The translations under genes and the position numbers were made by a program. The notes beneath the pieces were generated by a model that did not search any database, was not told the origin of the DNA, and was given only the letters and a program-made list of their open reading frames with translations. A stretch of DNA of 64,000 bases from the NCBI GenBank assembly GCA_963703855.1, contig CAVPFW010000004.1, forward strand, positions 124,001 through 188,000. The letters are read 5' to 3'. Source of the stretch: AP-15 sp963703855 (GTDB lineage Bacteria > Pseudomonadota > Alphaproteobacteria > ATCC43930 > CGMCC-115725). Below, one piece after another: positions 10,529 to 19,008 of this stretch. Numbering within the stretch: the stretch's first letter is position 1; every line of letters starts with the position of its first letter.

Positions 10529-12508
10529 ATGAGCCCCGGCGCGCGCGGCCCGATCGGGAGCGGCGGGGTGAGGCGGCGGCTCGTCGCCGTGGCGCTCGCG
10601 GCGGCGATGCTGCCGGCGGCGGTTGCGGGCGCGGCCGGCGCCGCCCTGCGGGAGACGCCGTTCTTCACCAAGGCGGTGGCGAGCGGAAGCTTGCCGAAGG
10701 TCGAAGATCGGGTGCCCCAGGACCCGGCGACGATCGACACGACGGGCAAGCCCGGAGGCCAGCTGCGCATGCTGATGGCCGGCCCCAAAGACACCCGGAT
10801 GATGGTGGTCTACGGCTATGCGCGGCTGGTCGGCTACACTCCGGCGCTGGAGCTTCGACCCGACATTTTGAAATCGATCGATGTCGAGGATGGCCGGGTT
10901 TTCACCCTGCACCTGCGCAAGGGGATGAAATGGTCGGACGGCCAGCCCTTTACCGCCGAGGATTTCCGCTACTGGTTCGAAGACGTGGCGACGAACCCCG
11001 AGCTGTCGCCCTCGGGGTTGCCGGTATCATTGCGTCCGCAGGGCGAGGCGCCGCGTTTCGAGGTGCAGGACGAGGTCACGGTACGCTATAGCTGGTCGCG
11101 GCCGAACCCGCTGTTTCTGCCCACTCTCGCCGGGCCCGACCCCCAGTTCATCTATTGCCCGTCGCATTATCTGAAGCAATTTCACGAAAAATACGCCGAC
11201 AAAGCTGCGCTTGCGGCGCTCGTCAAAAAGGCGAAGTCACGCAACTGGGCGGCCTTGCATAATAAAATGGACAGCATGTATAAAGACGACAACCCGAAGC
11301 TGCCGAGCCTCGATCCGTGGGTGCTGAAGACGAAGGCGCCGGCCGATCGCTTCTTGTTCGAACGAAATCCATACTATTACCGGGTCGATGCCGCGGGGCA
11401 TCAGCTTCCATATATCGACCGCGTGATCCTGTCCTTGGCCGACAGCAGGATCATCCCGGCCAAGACCGCCGCCGGCGAAAGCGATCTGCAGGCCCGCTAT
11501 CTGAGCTTCGACGACTACACGTTTCTGCGCCAGAGCGAGGAGCGCAATCGCTTTGCGGTGCGGCTGTGGCGCACCGGGCCGGGCAGCCAGCTCGCCCTTT
11601 ACCCCAACCTCAACGTCGACGATCGGGTGTGGCGCGGTCTGCTGCGCGACCAGCGCCTGCGCCGCGCGCTGTCGCTCGCGGTCAACCGCCATGAGATCAA
11701 CCAGGTGATCTATTTCGGGCTGGCGATCGAGGGACAGAACACGGTCCTGCCGCAGAGCCCGCTCTACCAACCGGCCTACCGCTCGGCTTGGGCTCAATTC
11801 GATTTGGCGGAGGCCAACCGCCTGCTCGATGTGATCGGGCTCACCAGCCGCGACAGCGACGGGGTGCGGCTGCTCCCGGATGGTCGGCCGATGGAGCTCG
11901 TCGTCGAGGATTCGGGCGAATCGACCGAGCAGACCGACGTGCTCGAGCTGGTCCGGGATTCGTGGCGCCAAATCGGGATCCGGCTCTTCGCCAAGCCGTC
12001 GCAGCTGACCCTGTTCCGGCGCCGGGTGTTTTCCGGCGAGGCCTTGATGTCGATCGACAAGGGGATCGAGGACGGTCTGGCCAACGCGTCGTCCTCGCCC
12101 TGGGAATTTGCGCCGACCACCCAGCAGCAGCTCGAATGGCCGAAATGGGGCCAGTACTACGAGACCAAGGGCCGGGCCGGGGAAGCGCCCGAGCTGCCTT
12201 CGGCCGTCCGGCTGAGCGAGCTCTACCAGGACTGGCTGGGCACGGCATCGCCACAGGAGCAGACGCGCATCTGGCACGACATCCTGCAGATTTGGGCCGA
12301 CGAGGTGTTCTCGATCGGCACGATCGGCGGCGTCCTCCAGCCGGTCGTCGTCAACGACGCTCTGCGCAATATCCCCGAGAAGGGGATCTACAACTGGGAT
12401 CCCGGCGCCTATTTCGGCATCTACAAGCCGGATCATTTCTGGTTCGACAACGAGCCGCGGACAAAATCGGCGTCCTCCGGCGCCGGCGCGCGGGCGGCTG
12501 ATCCTTGA
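10529..12508 (+). CDS. Periplasmic solute-binding protein, family 5 (peptide ABC importer)
   Basis: ATG at 10529 gives 659 residues; a GTG at 10568 with a better purine-rich upstream is an alternative start. A signal peptide (arginines, then LVAVALAAAMLPAAVAGAAG) precedes the mature protein. The family 5 signature is seen as HLRKGMKWSDGQPFTAEDF (about residues 127-145), together with the conserved NLNVDD and LRRALSLAVNRHEI segments. It is longer than most DppA-like proteins and close to YejA-type receptors. It delivers ligand to the permease pair encoded downstream. Confidence 0.92.
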   Translation: MSPGARGPIGSGGVRRRLVAVALAAAMLPAAVAGAAGAALRETPFFTKAVASGSLPKVEDRVPQDPATIDTTGKPGGQLRMLMAGPKDTRMMVVYGYARLVGYTPALELRPDILKSIDVEDGRVFTLHLRKGMKWSDGQPFTAEDFRYWFEDVATNPELSPSGLPVSLRPQGEAPRFEVQDEVTVRYSWSRPNPLFLPTLAGPDPQFIYCPSHYLKQFHEKYADKAALAALVKKAKSRNWAALHNKMDSMYKDDNPKLPSLDPWVLKTKAPADRFLFERNPYYYRVDAAGHQLPYIDRVILSLADSRIIPAKTAAGESDLQARYLSFDDYTFLRQSEERNRFAVRLWRTGPGSQLALYPNLNVDDRVWRGLLRDQRLRRALSLAVNRHEINQVIYFGLAIEGQNTVLPQSPLYQPAYRSAWAQFDLAEANRLLDVIGLTSRDSDGVRLLPDGRPMELVVEDSGESTEQTDVLELVRDSWRQIGIRLFAKPSQLTLFRRRVFSGEALMSIDKGIEDGLANASSSPWEFAPTTQQQLEWPKWGQYYETKGRAGEAPELPSAVRLSELYQDWLGTASPQEQTRIWHDILQIWADEVFSIGTIGGVLQPVVVNDALRNIPEKGIYNWDPGAYFGIYKPDHFWFDNEPRTKSASSGAGARAADP

Positions 12509-12697
12509 GTATCTTCGCAATAAAGCGCCTGCGTTGGTGCGGCGGCGGCGGCGACGGCGGGCCGACCCGCTGGGCGACCTCCCGGGCAGCAATCTTGCGA
12601 CACCTCGGGGCGACCCCCTGGGCATTGCGCCGATCGGGATTCAGGAGATTGGGAACCATGTGCTATTCTCGCTTCGGACGCTGACGGGACCGTCCTC

Positions 12698-13696
12698 ATG
12701 CTCGGCTACATCGTCCATCGCATTCTGATCATGGTCCCGACCCTGATCGCGATCAGCATTGTCATTTTCACGATAGTCAACCTGCCGCCCGGCGATTATT
12801 TCTCGACCTACATCGCCGAGCTGCAGAGCTCGGGTGAAACCACCGATTTGGCCAAGGTGAAATTTCTGGAGGACGAATACGGTTTCAATCGCCCGCTGTG
12901 GCAACAATACGTCTATTGGGCCGGTGGTCTCCTGCATGGCGATTTGGGGTATTCGTTCTCTTATGACTTGCCGGTCAACAAGGTGGTCGGCGATCGCATG
13001 CTGTTGACCACGATCGTCTCGATCACCACGATCGTGTTCACCTACCTGGTGGCGTTTCCGATCGGCGTCTATTCGGCAACGCATCAGTACAGCTGGACCG
13101 ACCACCTCTTGACCCTGGTGGGGTTTCTCGGGCTGGCGACGCCGAGCTTTCTGTTGGCGCTGGTGCTGCTTTATCTGGCGAATGTCTATCTCGGGGTCTC
13201 GATCGGCGGGCTGATGGACCCGCAATACGTCGATCAGCCGTGGAGCTGGCCCAAGGTGTGGTCCTTGCTCGCCCATATCTGGATCCCGGTCATCGTCATC
13301 GGCTCGGCCGGAACCGCGAGCATGATCCGGCGGTTGCGCGCCAACCTGCTCGACGAGCTGCAAAAGCAGTATGTCGTGACGGCGCGGGCGAAGGGCCTGC
13401 ACCCGTTCAAGGTTCTGTTCAAATACCCGCTGCGCATGGCTTTGAACCCGTTCATCTCCGATATCGGCTCGCTGCTGCCGCAGGTGATCTCGGGAGCTGC
13501 GATCGTCTCGATCGTCATGTCGCTGCCGACGACGGGCCCGATGCTGCTCAACGCGCTGCGCAGCCAGGACATGTACCTGGCCGGCTCGTTTCTGATGTTC
13601 ATGGCGTTTCTGACCGTGATCGGCGTGTTCGTGTCCGATATGGCGCTGGCCCTGCTCGACCCGCGCATCCGGCTGCAGTCGGGGCGCCGCCAATGA
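12698..13696 (+). CDS. Peptide ABC importer permease, DppB/YejB-like
   Basis: ATG at 12698 gives 332 residues with six predicted membrane segments. It opens with MLGYIVHRILIMVPTLIAIS, the typical start of DppB-type permeases, and carries the cytoplasmic EAA-like loop around VTARAKGLHPFKVLFKYPLR. A 189-base gap separates it from the binding-protein gene; no convincing terminator was seen there. The stop overlaps the ATG of the second permease (ATGA), so the two subunits should be translationally coupled. Confidence 0.93.
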   Translation: MLGYIVHRILIMVPTLIAISIVIFTIVNLPPGDYFSTYIAELQSSGETTDLAKVKFLEDEYGFNRPLWQQYVYWAGGLLHGDLGYSFSYDLPVNKVVGDRMLLTTIVSITTIVFTYLVAFPIGVYSATHQYSWTDHLLTLVGFLGLATPSFLLALVLLYLANVYLGVSIGGLMDPQYVDQPWSWPKVWSLLAHIWIPVIVIGSAGTASMIRRLRANLLDELQKQYVVTARAKGLHPFKVLFKYPLRMALNPFISDIGSLLPQVISGAAIVSIVMSLPTTGPMLLNALRSQDMYLAGSFLMFMAFLTVIGVFVSDMALALLDPRIRLQSGRRQ

Positions 13697-14904
13697 GCGA
13701 TCTGACCTTCGCTCGGGGGGCGCCGCGCTCCCCGGCGGACGGCGGCGCGGAGCCGGTCCCGCTGCCGCACTACGTCTCGGCTGCACCCTACGATCCCTAT
13801 GCCGTCGAGCGGATGACGCCGGCGCAGGAGCGCTTCTATGTGGCATCGCAGTGGCGGATGGTGTGGTGGAAGCTGCGCCGCCACCGGGTCGCCGTCGTCG
13901 CCGGAGCAATCCTGCTGGCGATGTATTTCGGGGTTGCGATCTGCGAGTTCCTCGCCCCTTACGCCGTCGACTCGCGCAACACCGATTTTATCTACGCGCC
14001 GCCGCAGCCCGTGCACGTGTTTGATCGGGGCCGGCTCGTCGCCCCGTTCGTCTACGGCTACGACTACCGGCTCGACATGCGCCGGCTCGAGCGCATCTAC
14101 ACGCCCGACCCGAGCAAACGCCAGACCCTGCGGTTTTTTTGCCGCGGCGACGGCTATCGATTCTGGGGCTTGATCTCGGGCAACCTGCATCTCGTCTGTC
14201 CGGCTCGAGGCGGCCAGCTTTTCATGCTCGGGACCGACCGTCTGGGCCGCGATCTGATGTCGCGAATGATCTACGGCGCCCGTATCTCGTTGACCGTCGG
14301 GCTGCTCGGCGTCGCCGTCAGCCTGACCCTCGGCATCGTTATCGGCGGGATCGCCGGCTACTACGGCGGCTGGACCGATATCCTCAGCCAGCGCGGCATC
14401 GAGGTCGTGCAGTCCTTCCCGCATCTGCCGTTGTGGATGGCGCTTTCGGCGATCCTGCCGGTCAGCTGGAGCCCGATCCTGGTCTATTTCGGCATCACCC
14501 TGATCCTCGGGATGATCGACTGGACCCATCTCGCCCGCGCCGTGCGCTCGAAGCTCTTAGCCCTGCGCGAGGAAGATTTCTGCACCGCCGCGGTGCTGAT
14601 GGGCGCGCGCCCGGCGCGGATCATCGGCCGTCATCTGCTGCCGAGCTTTACCAGCCATCTGATCGCCTCGGCGACGTTGATGATCCCCGGGATGATCCTC
14701 GGCGAGACCGCGCTGTCGTTCCTCGGTCTCGGGGTGCGGCCGCCGATGACGAGCTGGGGCGTCCTTCTGAGCGACGCGCAGAACATCAACGTCGTGGCGC
14801 TCTACCCATGGCTGATGACGCCTGTGCTGGCCGTGATCGTCGCCGTTCTCGCCTTCAACTTTTTCGGCGACGGGCTGCGCGACGCCGCCGACCCCTATCA
14901 CTGA
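13693..14904 (+). CDS. Peptide ABC importer permease, DppC/YejE-like with long periplasmic insert
   Basis: ATG at 13693 within the ATGA overlap gives 403 residues. After a cytoplasmic N-terminus and a first membrane helix (about 65-90), a periplasmic insert of about 110 residues (from YAVDSRNTDFIYAPP to LHLVCPARGG) precedes GTDRLGRDLMSRMIYGARIS, the conserved DppC motif. Five further membrane helices and the EAA loop (AVLMGARPARIIGRHLLP) follow. Such an insert is common in alphaproteobacterial members. It ends 49 bases before the convergent MBL gene and closes the transporter operon. Confidence 0.93.
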   Translation: MSDLTFARGAPRSPADGGAEPVPLPHYVSAAPYDPYAVERMTPAQERFYVASQWRMVWWKLRRHRVAVVAGAILLAMYFGVAICEFLAPYAVDSRNTDFIYAPPQPVHVFDRGRLVAPFVYGYDYRLDMRRLERIYTPDPSKRQTLRFFCRGDGYRFWGLISGNLHLVCPARGGQLFMLGTDRLGRDLMSRMIYGARISLTVGLLGVAVSLTLGIVIGGIAGYYGGWTDILSQRGIEVVQSFPHLPLWMALSAILPVSWSPILVYFGITLILGMIDWTHLARAVRSKLLALREEDFCTAAVLMGARPARIIGRHLLPSFTSHLIASATLMIPGMILGETALSFLGLGVRPPMTSWGVLLSDAQNINVVALYPWLMTPVLAVIVAVLAFNFFGDGLRDAADPYH

Positions 14905-14953
14905 CCTCGGTCGCTGACCCCGGGGGAGAGCGGCTGCCGCCGGCCCATTCACC

Positions 14954-15784
14954 TCACGGCCGCAATACCAGCCCCTCCTGGGCGACGATCGTCCCCGGCC
15001 GCGCGCTCGCCGCCGCGGCTGCGACGCGGTCCATGAAGGCGTCGTCGTGACCGGGGTCGTGATGGAACAGGACGAGGGTGCTCACCCCCGCGGCATCGGC
15101 GAGGCGCACGCCTTCCTCCCAGGTCGAATGGCCCCAATCCTTGTGGCTGGGGTATTCGGCATCGGTGTAGGTGGCGTCGTAGATCATCACGTCGGCGCCG
15201 CCGATCAGCCGCAATACGTTGCGGTCCAGCCCGTCGGGCCGATGCTCGGTGTCGGTGATGTAGGCCACCGCCTTGCCGGCATATTCGATGCGGTAGCCGG
15301 TGGAGCCGTTCGGATGGTTGAGGGCGGCCGTCGCCAGGCGGATCCCGCGATGCGGGGCGAGCTTCTTGCCGGCGGCAAAATCGACGAAATCGAGCTTGGC
15401 GGCGAAGATCCCCATCGGGATCGGAAACAGCGGCGCGATCATCATGTTGTTGAGCACCGCTTCGATGCCGACGCCGTTCAGATGCCCGGCCCAGATCCGG
15501 ATGCGGCTGCGCGCGTCGTAGCACGGGGCGAAAAACGGCAGGCCGCAGATATGGTCGAAGTGGCTGTGGCTGTAGAACAGGTCCAATTCCGCCGGTTTCC
15601 CCGAGCGCACCAGCTCGTTGCCGAGCAGGCGCAGCCCGGTGCCGCCGTCAAAGACCATCAGCCGCTCCCCGCATCTGATCTCGACGCAGGAGGTATTGCC
15701 GCCGTAACGCACGGTGTCGGAACCGGGGCATGCGATGCTGCCGCGCACGCCCCAGAAGCGTACCGAATAGTCCAGCTGGACCAA
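14954..15784 (-). CDS. MBL-fold metallo-hydrolase
   Basis: ATG at 15784 gives 276 residues. The metal-binding motif SHSHFDH (about residues 72-78) is a form of HxHxDH; further ligands are likely the His in ALNHPNG, the Asp in YITDTEH and the His in LFHHDPGHDD. GRSIACPG-like N-terminal text (VRGSIACPGSDTVRYGGNTSC) is typical of the subgroup related to RNase Z and phosphodiesterase-like MBL proteins found beside signalling genes. Substrate unknown. It converges on the peptide transporter operon. Confidence 0.88.
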   Translation of the reverse strand: MVQLDYSVRFWGVRGSIACPGSDTVRYGGNTSCVEIRCGERLMVFDGGTGLRLLGNELVRSGKPAELDLFYSHSHFDHICGLPFFAPCYDARSRIRIWAGHLNGVGIEAVLNNMMIAPLFPIPMGIFAAKLDFVDFAAGKKLAPHRGIRLATAALNHPNGSTGYRIEYAGKAVAYITDTEHRPDGLDRNVLRLIGGADVMIYDATYTDAEYPSHKDWGHSTWEEGVRLADAAGVSTLVLFHHDPGHDDAFMDRVAAAAASARPGTIVAQEGLVLRP

Positions 15785-15969
15785 GGTCCCGCTCCCTAAT
15801 CCGCTCGTCGCCCGCGTCGCTCCTTATATCGTCGGGTTTCGCAAAAAAAGCTACCCGGACCGCGGTGCTCGCCGCCGTTTCGCAGCTTTTTCGTGATCTT
15901 CTTCTAAACCTGTCGTTAACCAGAAGGGTTTATGACGGGCTTACCCCCCAACCAGATGGAGCATCGGTC

Positions 15970-16188
15970 ATGTCGCAGACCGATTACGAAGCCGCGGTCG
16001 CCGTTTTTCTGCGAACCAGGGGCGTGACCCGCTGCCCCACGGTCTGCGCGGTTCCGACCCAAGCGATCGTTGCCGATGCCGACCGCGCCGCCTACCGCGA
16101 TCATATCGCTGCCAAGGAGGCGGCGCGGCTCGAAAAAGCCCGGTCGCTGCGGCACCTGGTTCATTTCTGGCCGTCCCCGCCCATGTAA
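15970..16188 (+). CDS. Small conserved alphaproteobacterial protein, function unknown
   Basis: ATG at 15970 gives 72 residues. The segment FLRTRGVTRCPTVCAVPTQ (about residues 13-31) with its two cysteines is, from memory, typical of a short protein conserved in Rhizobiales and Rhodospirillales. No signal peptide or membrane helix. The longer open frame upstream (from 15730) overlaps the divergent MBL gene and is not needed. A GC-rich hairpin follows the stop. No function can be given. Confidence 0.7.
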   Translation: MSQTDYEAAVAVFLRTRGVTRCPTVCAVPTQAIVADADRAAYRDHIAAKEAARLEKARSLRHLVHFWPSPPM

Positions 16189-16194
16189 TGCGAA

Positions 16195-16219
16195 GAACCC
16201 CGCCCGAAACGGCGGGTTC
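16195..16219 (+). terminator. GC-rich hairpin after the small gene (terminator-like)
   Basis: GAACCC-(C)-GCC pairs with GGC-GGGTTC around a six-base loop, with one bulged C. There is no T-run after it, so it may be an attenuating or RNA-stabilising hairpin between the small gene and the monooxygenase, not a full intrinsic terminator. Confidence 0.4.
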
Positions 16220-16247
16220 CCGATCCGCCGCCAGCCGAGGAAGGCCG

Positions 16248-17471
16248 ATGACGGACAGCGCAGCGTCGGTCCGTTGCTGCATCGCCGGGGGCGGCCCCGC
16301 CGGCATGATGCTGGGCCTGCTGCTGGCCCGCGCCGGGGTTCCCGTGCTGGTCCTCGAAAAGCATGCCGACTTTCTGCGCGATTTCCGCGGGGACACGATC
16401 CATCCCTCGACCCTCGAAATCATGCACGAGCTCGGCCTGCTCGAGGAGTTCCTGCGCCGCCCCCACCAGGAAGCGCGCACCCTCGGTGCGCAGATCGGCG
16501 ACGAGTTTGTGGAACTCGCCGATTTCACCCATCTGCCGACCCATTGCCGGTTCATCGCGCTGATGCCGCAATGGGATTTCCTCGACTTTGTCGCCGAGCA
16601 CGCGCGCCGCTACCCGGTGTTTCAGCTCAGGACCTGCGCCGAGGTGACCGACCTGATCGAAGAAGGCGGACGGGTGGTCGGGGTGCGCGCCGCGACGCCC
16701 GCGGGCGGCCTGACGGTCCGCGCCGATCTGGTCGTCGGCGCCGATGGGCGTCATTCGACCGTGCGCGAGAAGGCCGGTCTCCAAATCGACGATCTCGGCG
16801 CCCCGATGGACGTGCTGTGGATGAGGTTGACCCGCCACCCCGATGATCCGGGACAAACCTTGGGCCGGATCGACGCCGGCAGAATCCTGGTGATGCTGAA
16901 CCGCGAGGACTATTGGCAATGCGCCTTTGTCATCGCCAAGGGCGGGTTCGACGAGATCCGGGGACACGGCCTGCCGGCCTTCCGCGAGGAAATCGGCCGG
17001 CTCGCCCCCTGGCTGCGGGAGCGCACCGCCGAGCTCGCCGACTGGTCCGACATCAAGCTGTTGAGCGTCGCCGTCGATCGCATGCGGGTATGGCACCGGC
17101 CCGGCCTGTTGTGCATCGGCGACGCCGCCCACGCGATGTCGCCGATCGGCGGGGTCGGGATCAATCTGGCGATCCAGGACGCGGTGGCCGCGGCCAATAT
17201 TCTGGCGCAGCCCCTGCTGAAGCGGGCGGTGTCCGACCGCGATCTGCGCGCGGTCCAGCGCCGGCGCGAGTTCCCGACCCGGGCGACGCAGCGGCTGCAG
17301 GTGGTGGTGCAGAACCGGGTGATCGGCCGCGTCCTCCAGAGCACCGGAAAGCTGTCGCCGCCGCTGCTTTTGCGGCTTTTTGGAAAGTGGGCGTTCCTGC
17401 GGCGGCTGCCGGCGCGTCTGATCGGCCTCGGCTTTCGCCCCGAGCACGTTCGCCTGCCCGAACGAGCCTGA
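16248..17471 (+). CDS. FAD-dependent monooxygenase (PHBH/UbiH-like fold)
   Basis: ATG at 16248 follows a GAGGA ribosome-binding site; the longer frame from 16188 is not needed. It encodes 407 residues. The N-terminal FAD motif CIAGGGPAGMMLGLLLARAG (GxGxxG, about residues 11-30), the mid DVVGADGRHS-like motif (LVVGADGRHSTVR) and the C-terminal LCIGDAAHAMSPIGGVGINLAIQDA identify a class A flavoprotein monooxygenase. DTIHPSTLEIMHELGL is usual for this subgroup. It probably hydroxylates an aromatic or polyketide-like substrate with NAD(P)H and O2; the substrate is not evident from the context. Confidence 0.9.
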   Translation: MTDSAASVRCCIAGGGPAGMMLGLLLARAGVPVLVLEKHADFLRDFRGDTIHPSTLEIMHELGLLEEFLRRPHQEARTLGAQIGDEFVELADFTHLPTHCRFIALMPQWDFLDFVAEHARRYPVFQLRTCAEVTDLIEEGGRVVGVRAATPAGGLTVRADLVVGADGRHSTVREKAGLQIDDLGAPMDVLWMRLTRHPDDPGQTLGRIDAGRILVMLNREDYWQCAFVIAKGGFDEIRGHGLPAFREEIGRLAPWLRERTAELADWSDIKLLSVAVDRMRVWHRPGLLCIGDAAHAMSPIGGVGINLAIQDAVAAANILAQPLLKRAVSDRDLRAVQRRREFPTRATQRLQVVVQNRVIGRVLQSTGKLSPPLLLRLFGKWAFLRRLPARLIGLGFRPEHVRLPERA

Positions 17472-17480
17472 TGCCGGGCG

Positions 17481-17501
17481 CGCGATCGTCTGTCGATCGC
17501 G
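17481..17501 (+). terminator. Perfect 8-bp hairpin after the monooxygenase gene
   Basis: CGCGATCG and CGATCGCG are separated by TCTGT, ten bases after the monooxygenase stop. There is no T-run, so intrinsic termination is uncertain; it may mark the transcript end by another mechanism. Confidence 0.35.
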
Positions 17502-17664
17502 GCGCTGGGCCGGCGGTCCCGTTGCTGCGCAACAGCGTTCGCCAGTTATGAGCCGTGGGGCAGATGTGGTCGGTTCCGCCGTCAGACCCGGCCCGGCCCG
17601 CCGCCCAGCACCTCGGCCAGTTTGTCGAACGACCCGGCCCGGCCGCGATCGGGCTTCCTTGCTC

Positions 17665-17695
17665 TTGGCATATTTAACGTATCAGTTAAATATGC
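17665..17695 (+). promoter_or_regulatory. Sigma-70-like promoter overlaid by a perfect 11-bp inverted repeat (operator candidate)
   Basis: A -35 TTGGCA (17665-17670) and a -10 TAAATA (17687-17692) are 16 bases apart. The same bases hold a perfect palindrome: GCATATTTAAC (17668-17678), six-base spacer, GTTAAATATGC (17685-17695). It is strikingly AT-rich for this genome. A repressor dimer bound here would cover the promoter. The start codon of the cyclase gene is 40 bases downstream. The regulator is not encoded next to it; the geometry would suit an ArsR- or TetR-type protein, but that is a guess. Confidence 0.65.
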
Positions 17696-17734
17696 GTGCC
17701 GGTAGACGTCCGGCAGCCTCCCAGGAGGGCGACC

Positions 17735-18922
17735 GTGTTCGCGGTGTGCGATACCCATCCGATTGTCGCGTGGCTCGCGGGTGGCGCCCGGTCGGCGTCA
17801 GATGGACCACAGGTACTAACGCAATTGTCCGAGCGGCTCGTCGCGTGCGGCATTCAGCTGTGGCGGGTGGCCGTGTTCGTGCGGACCCTGCACCCGCAAA
17901 TCATGGGTCGGCGGTTTGTATGGCGGCCGGGCCACGAGGTGGAGGTTCGGGAGTCACCATTCGAAACGTTCGAAACCGCGGATTTTCGTGAAAACCCGGT
18001 CGCGCACGTCTACGCGACGCGCGAGGCCATCCGGCGCCGGCTTGCCGACGCGCATTGTCCGATGGACTTCCCGATCCTTTGCGGGCTTCGCGACGAAGGG
18101 GTGACTGATTATCTGGCTTTGCCGCTGGTCTTCACCAATGGCGCGCTGCACGTAGTAACGTTGACAACGCGGCAGCCCGGCGGCTTTTCAGAGGTTCAGA
18201 TTGCCGGGATCGAGACGATCATCGCGCCGTTGGCCCGGGTCGCCGAGATCCACGCTTTGCGGCGGACGGCGAGTAATCTGCTCGACACCTATGTCGGACA
18301 TCAGGCCGGAGAGCGCATTCTCGCCGGGCGGATCCGGCGCGGCGACATCGAGGAAATCCACGCCGCGATCTGGCTGTCGGACATGCGCGGGTTCACGGCC
18401 TTGGCCGACCAGGTGCCGCCGCGCGAACTGATCGACCTGCTCAACCGCTACTTCGACTGCCAGGTCCCGGCGATCGTCGAGCATGGCGGCGAGGTCCTCA
18501 AATTCATCGGCGACGGGCTGCTGGCGATCTTTCCGATCGACCGAAGCGAGGCCGATGCGGCTGCGGTCTGCCGCCGCGCCTTCGCCGCCGCGCGCATCGC
18601 CCGCGCCGAGGTCGCCGCACTGGCGGGACCGGCCGGGACCGAGGATTTCCTCGGATTGCGCTTTGGCCTGGCATTGCATCTGGGCGAGGTCCTGTACGGC
18701 AACATCGGCGGCGGCAACCGTCTCGACTTCACCTGCATCGGCCCGGCCGTCAACCTCGCCGCACGCATCGAAAAGCTCGCCGGGGAATTGGGGCGGGTGA
18801 TCCTCGCTTCCGGCGAGTTCGCGCGCTGTTGCCCGGACGAATTCGCCGCGATCGGGGAATTCGCGATGCGCGGCTTCGGCGCGCCGCAGCTGGTGTTCGG
18901 CCTCGAGGATGAAACCGCGTAG
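17735..18922 (+). CDS. Class III adenylate cyclase with N-terminal sensor domain
   Basis: GTG at 17735 has a strong AGGAGG at 17723-17728; the GTG at 17696 further up has none. It encodes 395 residues. The first 190 residues look like a GAF-type sensory domain. The cyclase domain shows both metal aspartates (SDMRGFTALAD and KFIGDGLLAIFP), the adenine-specifying Lys in EVLKFIGDG with the Asp in RLDFTCIG, and the transition-state NLAAR motif. All catalytic positions look intact, so it should make cAMP. No membrane helix. Expression is probably set by the palindromic promoter directly upstream. Confidence 0.9.
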   Translation: MFAVCDTHPIVAWLAGGARSASDGPQVLTQLSERLVACGIQLWRVAVFVRTLHPQIMGRRFVWRPGHEVEVRESPFETFETADFRENPVAHVYATREAIRRRLADAHCPMDFPILCGLRDEGVTDYLALPLVFTNGALHVVTLTTRQPGGFSEVQIAGIETIIAPLARVAEIHALRRTASNLLDTYVGHQAGERILAGRIRRGDIEEIHAAIWLSDMRGFTALADQVPPRELIDLLNRYFDCQVPAIVEHGGEVLKFIGDGLLAIFPIDRSEADAAAVCRRAFAAARIARAEVAALAGPAGTEDFLGLRFGLALHLGEVLYGNIGGGNRLDFTCIGPAVNLAARIEKLAGELGRVILASGEFARCCPDEFAAIGEFAMRGFGAPQLVFGLEDETA

Positions 18923-19008
18923 CAACAGACCGCGGCTCGTCGTCCTCCTCACCCGCTCCGTGCTTGGCCGCGGCAACGATGTCACCGACGACATCCACCT
19001 GCACCGGG

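Noticed and set aside
15913..15940. TTAACC...GGTTTA upstream of the small conserved gene as a CtrA box or operator
   Set aside because: Spacing and second half do not match the CtrA consensus and the dyad is short; chance is likely.
17674..17689. TTAA repeats as a CtrA site
   Set aside because: The two TTAA are eight bases apart, not seven, and belong to a perfect inverted repeat, which does not fit the direct-repeat CtrA site.
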